A DNA stretch of 64,000 bases, taken from assembly GCF_006711645.1 (NCBI RefSeq), contig NZ_CP041247.1:3038001-3102000 (forward strand), in the 5' to 3' direction. A model generated the notes under the pieces. The model made no database searches. It had not been told where the DNA came from and worked only from the letters and a program-made list of their open reading frames with translations. This document shows, in pieces, positions 10,484-19,563 of the stretch. The stretch comes from Klebsiella electrica. GTDB taxonomy: Bacteria > Pseudomonadota > Gammaproteobacteria > Enterobacterales > Enterobacteriaceae. Within the stretch, counting starts at the first letter, position 1. Each line of letters begins with the position of its first letter. A program made the position numbers and the translations under genes.

Positions 10484-11869
10484 TTAACCTTCGTTCACTT
10501 CCGTCAGTTGTACGGATGCCATGGCGCGTTTTTTCTTGAACATATAGCCCGCCCCCAGCACCAGCAGCCATGCCGGGATCAGACACACAGAGATACGAAT
10601 CCCCGGCGTCATAAACATCACCACCAGGATCCCCGCCAGAAACAGCAGACAAATAACGTTAGTCAGCGGATAACCAAGGCTTTTAAAAGCGGTGGTTTTC
10701 CCGGCTTTCTGCATGGCGAGACGGAATTTCAGATGGGTGATGCAAATCATCGCCCAGTTGATCACTAGGGCAGCAACCACCAGAGCCATCAGCAATTCGA
10801 AGGCTTTGCCCGGCATCACATAGTTGATTAGCACACACAGCGCCGTTGCGACAGCGGAAACGCCGAGCGCGGCCAGCGGGATCCCCCGGCGGTTCACCTT
10901 GAGCAGCGAACGCGGCGCGTGACCCTGCCGCGCCAGGCCAAACAGCATCCGGCTGTTGCAGTAAACGCAGCTATTGTAGACCGACAGTGCGGCGGAGAGC
11001 ACCACCAGGTTGAGGGCGTTAGCGACAATATTGCTGTCCAGCGCATGGAAAATCAGGACGAACGGGCTGCCGCCTTCCACCACGTTTCTCCACGGATAGA
11101 GCGACAACAACACGGCCAGCGAACCCACATAAAACAACAGGATGCGGTAGATAACTTGATTAGTGGCCTCAGGAATGCTTTTTTGCGGGTTGTCGGCTTC
11201 CGCCGCCGTGATCCCTACCAGCTCCAGACCGCCAAAGGAGAACATGATCACCGCCATCGCCATCACTAATCCGCTGATACCGTTCGGGAAGAAACCGCCA
11301 TCCTGCCACAGGTTCGCCACGGAAGCCTCCGGACCACCGCTGCCGCTGAACAGCAGATAGCAACCAAAGGCAATCATACTGATGATGGCCGCCACCTTGA
11401 TGATGGAGAACCAAAACTCCATCTCGCCGTACACTTTGACGCTCGTCAGGTTGATGGCGTTAATGACCACAAAGAAAATGGCCGCCGACACCCACGTAGG
11501 CACGCCCGGCCACCAGTACTGAATATAAATCCCGACCGCCGTCAGTTCCGCCATGCTTACCAGCACATACAGCACCCAGTAGTTCCAGCCGGACATAAAC
11601 CCGGCGAAGGGCCCCCAGTAGCGATTGGCGAAATGGCTGAATGATCCTGCCACCGGCTCTTCAACCACCATTTCGCCGAGCTGTCGCATAATAAAAAAAG
11701 CAATGAGCCCGGCTATCGCGTACCCCAGCAGTACGGATGGTCCGGCCATGCGAATGGTCTGCGCAATGCCTAAAAAAAGCCCGGTGCCAACGGCCCCGCC
11801 AAGCGCAATTAACTGGATGTGGCGGTTTTTTAACCCGCGTTTTAATTCATTATCTTGCTGTGCTGCCAT
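10484..11869 (-). CDS. aromatic amino acid permease, AroP/PheP-like
   Basis: An APC-superfamily proton symporter in the inner membrane, 461 residues with about 12 membrane segments. The N-terminus LKRGLKNRHIQLIALGGAVG and the blocks MRQLGEMVVEEPVAGSFSHF and SFGGLELVGITAAEADNP are almost those of E. coli AroP and PheP, pointing to Phe/Tyr/Trp as substrates. It is probably a paralogue of the canonical aroP. It is divergent from an Lrp/AsnC regulator and close to a tyrB-like relic, which suggests a former aromatic amino acid uptake and transamination locus. Confidence 0.88.
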   Translation of the reverse strand: MAAQQDNELKRGLKNRHIQLIALGGAVGTGLFLGIAQTIRMAGPSVLLGYAIAGLIAFFIMRQLGEMVVEEPVAGSFSHFANRYWGPFAGFMSGWNYWVLYVLVSMAELTAVGIYIQYWWPGVPTWVSAAIFFVVINAINLTSVKVYGEMEFWFSIIKVAAIISMIAFGCYLLFSGSGGPEASVANLWQDGGFFPNGISGLVMAMAVIMFSFGGLELVGITAAEADNPQKSIPEATNQVIYRILLFYVGSLAVLLSLYPWRNVVEGGSPFVLIFHALDSNIVANALNLVVLSAALSVYNSCVYCNSRMLFGLARQGHAPRSLLKVNRRGIPLAALGVSAVATALCVLINYVMPGKAFELLMALVVAALVINWAMICITHLKFRLAMQKAGKTTAFKSLGYPLTNVICLLFLAGILVVMFMTPGIRISVCLIPAWLLVLGAGYMFKKKRAMASVQLTEVNEG

Positions 11870-12203
11870 CTTTAAGCTTCCCCCTGTTTGTAAACATCAC
11901 TCCCGGCCTGAGCAACTTCCAGGCCAGCCAGTGGGAAGAAATCGACAACGGCAGGCTAACCAACTGAAAAAATAGAAAATTAAACCTTCAACCTCATTCA
12001 CACCTTGTGAGTATTGGCGGATTTATCATCATAATCGCGCAATAAATAAGCCTGATTTGCACACTTCATGAGAAAAACAGCCTTAACATGCATGAAAGCG
12101 AACCATTTTGGTGCAAAGGGAAAAAGCGCAACGCCGTCAGGCTTCCCGCCATCAAAAAAACTGTTAGTCTGATAGCCTCTTTTTTGTTCCGGTATTGGCT
12201 CAC
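11870..12203. promoter_or_regulatory. permease/Lrp-type regulator divergent region
   Basis: An intergenic region of just over 330 bases between divergent genes. It must hold both promoters and probably the sites of the Lrp/AsnC protein. I see no ORF of note and no operator that I can assign with confidence. Confidence 0.5.
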
Positions 12204-12683
12204 ATGTATAACATTGACGACTTTGATCTGAAAATCCTCACCTTGCTGCAGGCCAATGGCCGTTTGACCAATCAGGAACTGGGCGGTCTCGTCGGCCTTT
12301 CCGCTTCCCAGTGCTCACGCCGTCGTATCGCGCTGGAACAGGCGCAACTGATTCTCGGCTACCACGCGCGGCTCGCTCCGGACGTGGCCGGGCGTGAAAT
12401 GCTGGGGTTAATTGAGGTGCGCCTCTTAAACCACACGCAGGAGTATGTGGAGAGCTTCCACCAGATGCTGAGCGAAGTAGACGCCATTCTTGATGCCTGG
12501 AAAACCACCGGCGACGCTGATTATCTACTCCGGGTTGCCGTAGCGGATTTGCCGGCACTGAGCCATTTAATCAGCCATATTTTGGCTCAGAATAAAGGGG
12601 TTGCCCATTTGAAAACCTCGGTGGTGCTGAACAGGCTGAAAGAAAATGGTCAGTTGATGCCAGGAAGCGGTTTAGTGCCCTGA
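12204..12683 (+). CDS. Lrp/AsnC family transcriptional regulator
   Basis: A 159-residue regulator: N-terminal HTH (DDFDLKILTLLQANGRLTNQ, LVGLSASQCSRRRIALE) and a C-terminal RAM ligand-binding domain (KTTGDADYLLRVAVADLPAL). The ATG is chosen over a TTG three codons earlier because family proteins begin close to the DxxDxKIL segment. It is divergent from the AroP-like permease, its likely target. It resembles Lrp paralogues rather than Lrp itself, which is 164 residues with a different N-terminus. Confidence 0.85.
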   Translation: MYNIDDFDLKILTLLQANGRLTNQELGGLVGLSASQCSRRRIALEQAQLILGYHARLAPDVAGREMLGLIEVRLLNHTQEYVESFHQMLSEVDAILDAWKTTGDADYLLRVAVADLPALSHLISHILAQNKGVAHLKTSVVLNRLKENGQLMPGSGLVP

Positions 12684-12855
12684 AACGAGGCAATGCATTT
12701 TATTTTGGTGCAATCATTTGCTTAATTGATGTATTTGACCAACAAAAAATACACACATCGCCCGCAATAAGGCCATAATACGCACGAAGCGCGCAAAAAC
12801 TCTCTTTCACAATATCAATGCATTAGCGATAAGGCTGTCTGTATTTTCCGCACTC

Positions 12856-12889
12856 AATCGCACCAGCAAGCGTCTCTGGTGCGATTTTT
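12856..12889 (+). terminator. terminator-like hairpin in front of the YitT gene
   Basis: An 11-bp stem (AATCGCACCAG / CTGGTGCGATT) with a 9-nt loop ends in TTTTT. It sits between the Lrp-type gene and yitT-like gene, 45 nt before the latter's ATG. It may end the upstream transcript or act as an attenuator of the downstream gene. Confidence 0.6.
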
Positions 12890-12934
12890 GCAGAATATGA
12901 CTTATCTTTCGCCATCATTGGATCGTACTTTCTA

Positions 12935-13549
12935 ATGGATAATGTCCTGACCCCCAATAAACTCGCGCACTCCTGGCTGGAAGATGCGCTGGCGCTGCTG
13001 TTCAGCACGCTGATGATCTCTTTCGGCATTATTTTATTTCGCCAGGCAGGCGCGCTGACGGGCGGTACAGCCGGCATGGCGTTTCTCATCCACTACGCCG
13101 CCCATGTGCCGTTTAGCGCCGCCTTCTTTGCGATTAACCTGCCGTTTTACTGGCTTTCTATTCGCCGAATGGGGGCGCAGTTCACCCTCAAAACCTTCTG
13201 TGCGGTAGCGCTGGTGTCGTTATTTTCCGAGCTGCACGGCCGCTTTATCCATTTCGACCAGCTCAATCCTTACTACGCTACGCTGTTCGGCAACATTGTG
13301 GTGGGGATTGGTTTTGTGGTGCTGTTCCGCCATAAAGCAAGCCTCGGCGGCGTCAACATTCTGGCGCTCTACCTGCAGGATAAAAGCGGCATCCGCGCCG
13401 GTAAATTCCAGATGGTGGTCGATGCCTGCATCGTGACCGCGTCGCTGTTCTTCGTGAGCCTGCCGATGCTGGCCACCTCTATTGTAGGTGCCGTGATCCT
13501 CAATTCGATTATTGCCATGAACCACCGCCCGGGACGCTATGCGGTGTAA
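12935..13549 (+). CDS. YitT/YczE family membrane protein
   Basis: A 204-residue inner-membrane protein with about five hydrophobic segments and the family features GGTAGMAFLIHY and SLGGVNILALYLQDK. The function of the family is not settled. It starts ATG GAT AAT; no strong Shine-Dalgarno is visible, only AATGGAT-type sequence. It is followed after 3 nt by a relic of an aromatic aminotransferase, so the pair may once have been an operon linked to the AroP-like permease. Confidence 0.8.
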   Translation: MDNVLTPNKLAHSWLEDALALLFSTLMISFGIILFRQAGALTGGTAGMAFLIHYAAHVPFSAAFFAINLPFYWLSIRRMGAQFTLKTFCAVALVSLFSELHGRFIHFDQLNPYYATLFGNIVVGIGFVVLFRHKASLGGVNILALYLQDKSGIRAGKFQMVVDACIVTASLFFVSLPMLATSIVGAVILNSIIAMNHRPGRYAV

Positions 13550-13552
13550 TGA

Positions 13553-13783
13553 ATGCGCCAGGCCCTGGTGGAGACGCTCAAAGACGCCCTGCCGGAGCAC
13601 GACTTTTCGTGGTTGCTAACCCAGCGCGGTATGTTCAGTGACACCGGGTTCAGCGCGCAACAGGTGGATAAGCTGCGTGAAGCATTTGGCGTCTACTTGA
13701 TTGCCAGCGGGCGTGTCTGTATCGCGGGTATTAACCACGGCAATATCGCGCGCGTAGCCGCGGCCTTCGCCGCCGTAAAATAA
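13553..13783 (+). pseudogene. aromatic amino acid aminotransferase (TyrB-like) C-terminal relic
   Basis: A 76-residue frame equal to the last fifth of TyrB/AspC-type class I aminotransferases: [37 protein letters not shown] and the end [12 protein letters not shown]. The PLP-binding Lys domain and the first roughly 320 residues are absent. The Arg in SGRV corresponds to the family's substrate-carboxylate-binding Arg386. It has an ATG right after a TGA next to the upstream gene's stop, so the piece could be translated, but it cannot be a working aminotransferase. Confidence 0.82.
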
Positions 13784-13796
13784 CTCAGCGACTGCC

Positions 13797-13818
13797 TGCC
13801 CTGTCTCCCGACAGGGCA
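13797..13818 (+). terminator. hairpin after the aminotransferase relic
   Basis: A stem TGCCCTGT / ACAGGGCA with no T-run; possibly the surviving terminator of the aminotransferase gene. Confidence 0.4.
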
Positions 13819-13853
13819 ACATATTGACAGGGGATAAAATAAACTCGCGCACA

Positions 13854-13871
13854 TTTGCACATATGTGCAAA
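13854..13871. promoter_or_regulatory. 18-bp perfect palindrome upstream of the ABC transporter operon
   Basis: TTTGCACATATGTGCAAA is a perfect palindrome 67 nt before the permease start. It is the obvious candidate operator for the LacI-family regulator encoded at the end of the same gene set. The centre is AT rather than the CG usual in LacI-family operators, so the link is an inference. Confidence 0.6.
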
Positions 13872-13938
13872 AAACTCGCAAAACTGTCACATTGCGCCGA
13901 TATATTCCTGTCTGTCTTTCATAGCCAGGGGTAAACCC

Positions 13939-15762
13939 GTGTCTTACCAAGTTGAAATCCGCCACCGCCCAGGCGTGTGGCCCAGAATCCGTCATACGCT
14001 GTCGATTATCAGCCATGAACCCGCCAATCTGCTGGCCGCGCTGCTGCTGATGCTGTTCAGTTGGATAATCCTTGCCCCGGTAGTCTCGGTGCTGCTGAAT
14101 GCGGTTCTGGTTCAGAGCGGCGATGAAGGCCGCACCGGCGCGCCCGAAGGCACCGTCACCGCCTATTACCTGCTGCGCACGCTGACCTCGCGGATGTCCG
14201 AACTGCTCCTGTGGACGCCGATGCTCAATACGCTGGCGGTGGCCCTGAGCACCGTGGCCGGGGCGATAGTGGTCGGCGTTGCGCTGGCGTGGCTTATCAA
14301 CCGCACCGATATTGCCGGCAGAAAGTGGTTTGCCACCCTGCTGATCGTGCCGTTTATGCTGCCTTCCTGGACCTTCGCGCTGGCGTGGAGCACAATTTTC
14401 AAAAACCACGCCATCGGCGGACAGCCGGGCTGGCTGGAAGCCATGGGCATTCAGACGCCAAACTGGATGGCCTATGGCTACTTCCCTATCGTCACCATTA
14501 TGGTGCTGCACTACGCCCCGCTGGTGATCCTGATTGTCGGTAACGCGCTAAAGCGCATGGACAGCCAGATGGAAGAGTGCGCCAGGGTGCTCGGCGCATC
14601 CCGCAACGCGATCGCCTTTAAAATCATTATTCCGCTGGTGCGCCCGGCGCTGCTTTCCGCCGCGCTGCTGATTTTTGCCGACTGCATCGGCGAGTTCGCC
14701 CTGCCCTATATCCTCGGTCTGCCGGTGCATTTCGATACCCTCTCCACCGGGCTGTATCGCGCTATCGGCACGCGCCAGTCCGGCGTGGCGGCGGTCATCG
14801 CCACGGTGATCATGCTGATGGGTATGCTAACCCTGATGCTGGATATGAAAATGCTGCGCGAGGCAAAACGCTTCGTCACCGTGGGCGGCAAGGGCGTGAT
14901 GGAGCGCCGCAGCCATCTGGGCCGCTGGCGCATCGCCGCCGGGACAATACCGCTACTGTTCGTGGCACTCGGCGTGGCTATCCCGCTGCTGACCCTGTTC
15001 CTGTCGACCATTATGATCCTGCCGGGGCGCTTTACCGCCGATAACTTCACCCTCGCCTACTGGATCGGCCATGACCTCGATACGGTGGCGCTGCGTAACG
15101 GCATTCTCTTGACCACCGAGTTCTGGTACACGGTGTGGAACACGCTGCTGATCGTCGGCTCGGCGTCTGTCGCCTGCGGCGTGCTGGGGCTGCTGGTCGG
15201 CTACGCGGTGATGCGCTGCCATTTCCGCTGGATGGCCGCCTGCCTGCGCCAGCTAACTTTCCTGCCTTATCTGGTGCCCGGCATCGCCTTCGCCGCCGCC
15301 TTCCTGTCGTTGTTTGCGGTGGCCAGAGGACCGCTCCCGGCGCTGTACGGTACGCCGCTGATTCTGGTACTGGCACTGATCGCGGAAAAAATGCCGTACG
15401 CCAGCCGTTCCGGTATCGCCGCGATGACCCAGTTGGGCAAAGAAGCCGAAGAGGCGGCGCGCATTGCCGGAGCGGGTTGGTTCGCCCGTATCCGCCGCAT
15501 CGTGATCCCAATTCAGGCCGCGCCGCTGGCCACCGGGGTACTGCTGCCGTTTATCTCAGGGATTAAAGGCGTAAGCCTGTTCGTGATCCTCGCCACCCCG
15601 GCGACCGATGTGCTGACCACCTATTCCCTGCGCCTGATTGACTACAACTACCAGCAGGCGGCCAACGCCGTGGTGCTGATGATTGCGCTAATTTCATGGG
15701 CTGGCACGGTGATTATCCAGAAGATCACCGGTACCGGTCTGGCTGACGGACTGGAGAAATAA
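13939..15762 (+). CDS. ABC transporter permease, fused two-domain (AfuB/FbpB type)
   Basis: A 607-residue inner-membrane permease with about 12 segments made of two joined BPD_transp_1 domains. The two EAA loops are EECARVLGASRNAIAFK and EEAARIAGAGWFARIRR. The GTG start (VSYQVEIRHRP) follows CCAGGGG; an upstream ATG would add residues without family support and overlap the operator palindrome. Its layout is that of the ferric-iron/hexose-phosphate permeases FbpB and AfuB. The ATPase gene starts 1 nt after its stop. The substrate is discussed under the binding protein and phosphatase. Confidence 0.85.
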   Translation: MSYQVEIRHRPGVWPRIRHTLSIISHEPANLLAALLLMLFSWIILAPVVSVLLNAVLVQSGDEGRTGAPEGTVTAYYLLRTLTSRMSELLLWTPMLNTLAVALSTVAGAIVVGVALAWLINRTDIAGRKWFATLLIVPFMLPSWTFALAWSTIFKNHAIGGQPGWLEAMGIQTPNWMAYGYFPIVTIMVLHYAPLVILIVGNALKRMDSQMEECARVLGASRNAIAFKIIIPLVRPALLSAALLIFADCIGEFALPYILGLPVHFDTLSTGLYRAIGTRQSGVAAVIATVIMLMGMLTLMLDMKMLREAKRFVTVGGKGVMERRSHLGRWRIAAGTIPLLFVALGVAIPLLTLFLSTIMILPGRFTADNFTLAYWIGHDLDTVALRNGILLTTEFWYTVWNTLLIVGSASVACGVLGLLVGYAVMRCHFRWMAACLRQLTFLPYLVPGIAFAAAFLSLFAVARGPLPALYGTPLILVLALIAEKMPYASRSGIAAMTQLGKEAEEAARIAGAGWFARIRRIVIPIQAAPLATGVLLPFISGIKGVSLFVILATPATDVLTTYSLRLIDYNYQQAANAVVLMIALISWAGTVIIQKITGTGLADGLEK

Positions 15763-15763
15763 G

Positions 15764-16843
15764 ATGCCGACGATTCATTTGAACAATCTCACCAAAACCT
15801 ACCCCGGCAGCGATACGCCGGCGGTCAACAATATCAACCTGACGGTGAAAGATGGCGAGTTTATGTGCCTGCTGGGGCCGTCTGGCTGCGGGAAAACCAC
15901 CATCCTGAGGATGATCGCCGGGATTGAGCATGCCAGCGGCGGCGAGATCCGCATTGGCGATAAGCTCGTCGATTCCATCGCCCATGGCACTTACGTGCCA
16001 CCTGAAAAGCGTGGCATCGGCCTGGTGTTCCAGAGCTACGCGCTCTGGCCACATATGACCGTCGAACAGAACGTGGATTTTGGCCTGCGTCTGCAAAAGG
16101 CGCCTACCCACGAGCGTATCGCCCGTTGCCAGGACGTGATGGAAAAGCTGCGCATTGCCGATTACGCCAAACGCTATCCGGCACAGCTTTCCGGCGGTCA
16201 GCAGCAGCGCGTGGCCCTGGCGCGCATGCTGGCGGTGAACCCCGGCGTATTGCTGCTGGACGAACCGCTTTCCAACCTTGATGCCACCCTGCGTCTGGAG
16301 ATGCGCGCCGAGCTGCGTCGGCTGCATGAAACCTTTGGCACCACCATCGTCTTCGTCAGCCACGATCAGTGGGAAGCGATGACCCTCGCCACGACCATTG
16401 CGGTGATGAGCGCCGGGCATATGCAGCAGGTCGGGACCCCGGATGAGATTTACGCCACCCCGGCCAACCGCTTTGTCGCCGAGTTTATCGGTACGCCGCG
16501 GCTGAATATGATCCCTCTGAACCAGCCGGTCAGCCTGCTCGCATCGCACCTTCAGCAGCGCTTTAACCTGCTCGATCGCACCCTGCACTGCGGCATTCGC
16601 CCGGAGGAGATCGTGCTCAGCGAAGGGGCTGGCAACAACGGTATTACGATGACCATCGACAACATTATGCCCACCGGCGGCAGCTGGGTGATTGAGCTGG
16701 TGGCCGGTGAAGATCGCCTGTTCCACTCCACGCAGTTGCGGCCGCGCTGGCAACCACGCCAGCAGGTGCACTGCCAGCTCCCGACCCACTCCCTGCACTT
16801 CTTTAACAGCAGCGGGCTGCGTCACGACATTTACGCACGTTAA
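15764..16843 (+). CDS. ABC transporter ATP-binding protein (AfuC/FbpC/PotA type)
   Basis: The 359-residue ATPase of the importer. Walker A GPSGCGKTT (residues about 39-47), signature LSGGQQQR, Walker B LLLDEPLSNLD and H-loop FVSHDQWEA are all intact. A C-terminal TOBE-type regulatory domain follows (CGIRPEEIVLS). It lies 1 nt after the permease stop and 15 nt before the binding-protein gene, so the three genes form one transcription unit. Confidence 0.9.
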   Translation: MPTIHLNNLTKTYPGSDTPAVNNINLTVKDGEFMCLLGPSGCGKTTILRMIAGIEHASGGEIRIGDKLVDSIAHGTYVPPEKRGIGLVFQSYALWPHMTVEQNVDFGLRLQKAPTHERIARCQDVMEKLRIADYAKRYPAQLSGGQQQRVALARMLAVNPGVLLLDEPLSNLDATLRLEMRAELRRLHETFGTTIVFVSHDQWEAMTLATTIAVMSAGHMQQVGTPDEIYATPANRFVAEFIGTPRLNMIPLNQPVSLLASHLQQRFNLLDRTLHCGIRPEEIVLSEGAGNNGITMTIDNIMPTGGSWVIELVAGEDRLFHSTQLRPRWQPRQQVHCQLPTHSLHFFNSSGLRHDIYAR

Positions 16844-16858
16844 CTCGTCTTTATCACT

Positions 16859-17977
16859 TTGAAGGGAACCACCATGAAGCGCAATTTGACCGCCGCCGTT
16901 GTCACCAGCGCCCTGCTGGGCAGCACATTTGCTCAGGCTGAAACCGTCGATCTTCAGCAACTGATCGCCGCCGCGAAGCAGGAGCAGCCGATTACCGTCT
17001 ATGCCTCCACCGGTAAAATCGTTCAGCAGGCGAAAGCCTTCAGCGAGCAGTACGGGCTACAGGCTAACGGCGTCAAGGCCGATGCCCCGCAGATTATTGA
17101 AATTATCAGCCGGGAAGCGCAGGCGAAAAACGTGCGGGCCGACGTCGCCATCGTTGAGGATGCCCCGGCGGGGATGACGCAGCTGCTGAACAAAGGGTAT
17201 GTCCAGAGCTGGGTTCCGGACGATCTGAAAGGCAGCATTCCCGCGCGCTATCAGGATCCGCTGACCGTGGTACTGGCCCCGAACGTTTTTGCCTATAACA
17301 CCGCCCATCACGCCACCTGCCCGGTGACGAATCTCTGGCAGCTGACCGAACCGGCCTGGCGGGGCCGTGTGGCAATGCAGGACCCGACCAGCAAACCGGC
17401 CTACACCGACTGGTTCAGCCAGATGGAAACCCACTACGACCAGCAGATGCGCGATGCCTATCAACAGCAGTTCGGCAAGCCGCTGCAAACCGATGAGAAA
17501 TCCGCCACTGCGGCCTTTGTCAAAGCGCTGGCGGGCAACGGCGTGCTGCTGACCCATTCCGATAACGATGCGGCCTCGGCTATCGGTGCACCGGACGGTA
17601 AAACCGACTTCGTTGGCCTGGTATCCACCGCCAAATTCCGTGACAACAAGCAGGGCATGAAGCTGGGCCTGTGCGGTGGACTGAAGCCGTTTATCGGCTG
17701 GAATTATCCGAGCCTTGGCGTGGTGGCCACCGGCAGCAAAAGCCCGAACACCGCGAAGCTGTTTATTCACTATCTGCTGACTGCCGAAGGCATTGGTCCG
17801 CAGGGCGTGGATGGCAAAATGTCCACCAACCCGGCGGTAAAGCTGCCTGCCGATGAGGCTTCCGGTATCGAAAAATATCGCGGCGAGCTGATGGAATACC
17901 TGACAGCGACGGCGAAAGAGGACTGGAAAAGCCGCCAGGACTGGCAGGATATCTGGAACCTGAACTACAAAAAATAG
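16859..17977 (+). CDS. periplasmic substrate-binding protein (AfuA-like)
   Basis: A 372-residue class II binding protein. The preferred start is the second ATG (16874, MKRNLTAAVV), preceded by GAAGGGAACCACC. A Sec signal peptide ends at FAQA. The mature part has the ferric-binding-protein fold (VYASTGKIVQQAKAFSEQYG) but lacks the paired Tyr iron ligands I would expect near the C-terminal half. It resembles AfuA, shown in other bacteria to bind hexose phosphates rather than iron. The next gene encodes a phosphatase, which fits a phosphorylated substrate. The exact ligand is unknown. Confidence 0.82.
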   Translation: MKGTTMKRNLTAAVVTSALLGSTFAQAETVDLQQLIAAAKQEQPITVYASTGKIVQQAKAFSEQYGLQANGVKADAPQIIEIISREAQAKNVRADVAIVEDAPAGMTQLLNKGYVQSWVPDDLKGSIPARYQDPLTVVLAPNVFAYNTAHHATCPVTNLWQLTEPAWRGRVAMQDPTSKPAYTDWFSQMETHYDQQMRDAYQQQFGKPLQTDEKSATAAFVKALAGNGVLLTHSDNDAASAIGAPDGKTDFVGLVSTAKFRDNKQGMKLGLCGGLKPFIGWNYPSLGVVATGSKSPNTAKLFIHYLLTAEGIGPQGVDGKMSTNPAVKLPADEASGIEKYRGELMEYLTATAKEDWKSRQDWQDIWNLNYKK

Positions 17978-18030
17978 CGCATCGTGTAGCAACGAAGCCG
18001 TTCCTATTCACTCTCAACAGGCAGCATACT

Positions 18031-19563
18031 TTGACCACTCTCGATATTGCCCGGCGCGAAGCGGCGCTCAAACGCATTGTTACCGAGGCCGGGGACACCG
18101 CCCTGCACTTCTTCCACTCCCGTCAGGCAGGCGAATACCAACTGAAAGGCCACCAGGATATTCTCACCGAGGCCGATACCTTCGTTGAGGCGCTGATTCT
18201 ACAGGCGATTGGCGACGCCTTCCCCGATGATCTGATCCTCGGCGAAGAGTCCGCCAGCCAGCCTGCCAGCGCGGAGAGTCTGTGGGTGGTCGATCCGATT
18301 GACGGCACCGCCAACTTTGCCCGCGGCATCGCCCACTTCTGCGTCTGCATTGCCTGGGTGCACCACGGCGTTACCGAACTGGGGGCGATTTATAACCCCT
18401 CAAGCCAGGAGCTGTATCTGGCGCGGCGCGGCCACTACGCGCTGAAAAACGACCAGCCGCTGCGCTGCACGGCGGTTACCGACACGCAGCGCGCCGCCGT
18501 TGAGCTGGGATGGTCTGCCCGCCACAGCCAGCGCCGCTATCTGGAGGTGATGGCATCGCTCCTGAATCTCGGCACCAGTGTGCGGCGCGGCGGTTCCGGC
18601 GCGCTGGCGCTGGCGTGGGTGGCGGAAGGCCGCACCGATGGCTACGTGGAAATTCATATGAACGCCTGGGACTGCCTGGCCGGAATGCTGCTGGTGCGCG
18701 AAGCCGGTGGACGAACTGGCATCGCGCCCGACACGGCAGAAGGGATTTTCAACGGTCTGCCGGTGCTGGCGGTTGCCCCCGGCATCGCCGCCGAACTGGC
18801 CCGTGCGGCGGGTATTCCGCTGGCGGAAGACACGGCTGCGAAAACCGCGACGGCGGGAACAACGGCCAACACTGGCGAGACGATGACACTCCGCGAACCG
18901 GACGCCGCTCCGGCTTGCGCCAGCACACTACCGGGCGCGGCGGAGATCCCCCCGGCGCCGCAATATCCCCGCCCGCCGATCAGTCTGATTGTGGAAGATT
19001 TTCCCGGCTGGGAAATGGATATCTATATCGGCGGATCCGCCGGGGTGAGCGATGCCGCGCTGCTGGCGGAGCACGATATCGGGGTGGTGATTAACTGTGC
19101 GGTGAATCTCGACATCGACTGGGTCAACGTGCCGGAACCCGGAGCCGCCGCACATCTGCTCTCCCACGGCGGCGGGCCGGTTCGTTACTACAAGCTGGGG
19201 CTGATCGATGGCGACGGCAACGCGCCGGAGATGCTGCACGCGGGCTATCAACTGATGCGCTCGGCGCTGCTGCAACAAATCCCGGATAAAGCCTCCTACC
19301 GCAACCGGCGGCGCGGCAATGTACTGGTCAACTGCCGCGGCGGCCGCAGCCGCTCGGTGGCGTTAGTCGCACTGTTTATGCACCTGGAGTGCCCGCAGCG
19401 CTTCCCGACGCTTGATGCCGCAATGGCGTTAATCCGCGATCGCCGACAGCTCCATCCGGATGAATGGTTTGAAGCGCCAAAACCGTCACTGATCCGCCTG
19501 GCGGAACATGCCATCCTTCGCGAACGGGCGATAGCCGCAGCGGAACCGCATGATGAACGATAA
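18031..19563 (+). CDS. inositol-monophosphatase / dual-specificity-phosphatase fusion protein
   Basis: A 510-residue two-enzyme protein. Residues 1-265 are an IMPase-family Mg2+ phosphatase: GEESA at 71-75, DPIDGTANF from 88, WDCLAG at 213-218. After a Thr/Ala/Pro-rich linker (about 270-315), residues 316-510 form a cysteine phosphatase of the dual-specificity type: DGDGNAP as possible acid loop and the CX5R loop CRGGRSR with Cys435 and Arg441. The start is TTG (TTLDIARREA), as no ATG or GTG lies nearby; the start is the weakest part of the call. It overlaps the LacI-type gene by 14 nt. Both active sites look complete. No signal peptide, so it acts in the cytoplasm, probably on the imported phosphorylated compound. 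Confidence 0.82.
   Translation: MTTLDIARREAALKRIVTEAGDTALHFFHSRQAGEYQLKGHQDILTEADTFVEALILQAIGDAFPDDLILGEESASQPASAESLWVVDPIDGTANFARGIAHFCVCIAWVHHGVTELGAIYNPSSQELYLARRGHYALKNDQPLRCTAVTDTQRAAVELGWSARHSQRRYLEVMASLLNLGTSVRRGGSGALALAWVAEGRTDGYVEIHMNAWDCLAGMLLVREAGGRTGIAPDTAEGIFNGLPVLAVAPGIAAELARAAGIPLAEDTAAKTATAGTTANTGETMTLREPDAAPACASTLPGAAEIPPAPQYPRPPISLIVEDFPGWEMDIYIGGSAGVSDAALLAEHDIGVVINCAVNLDIDWVNVPEPGAAAHLLSHGGGPVRYYKLGLIDGDGNAPEMLHAGYQLMRSALLQQIPDKASYRNRRRGNVLVNCRGGRSRSVALVALFMHLECPQRFPTLDAAMALIRDRRQLHPDEWFEAPKPSLIRLAEHAILRERAIAAAEPHDER

Noticed and set aside
13855-13938. ATG start of the ABC permease at 13855
   Set aside because: It would overlap the palindromic operator and add residues without family support; the GTG with RBS is preferred.
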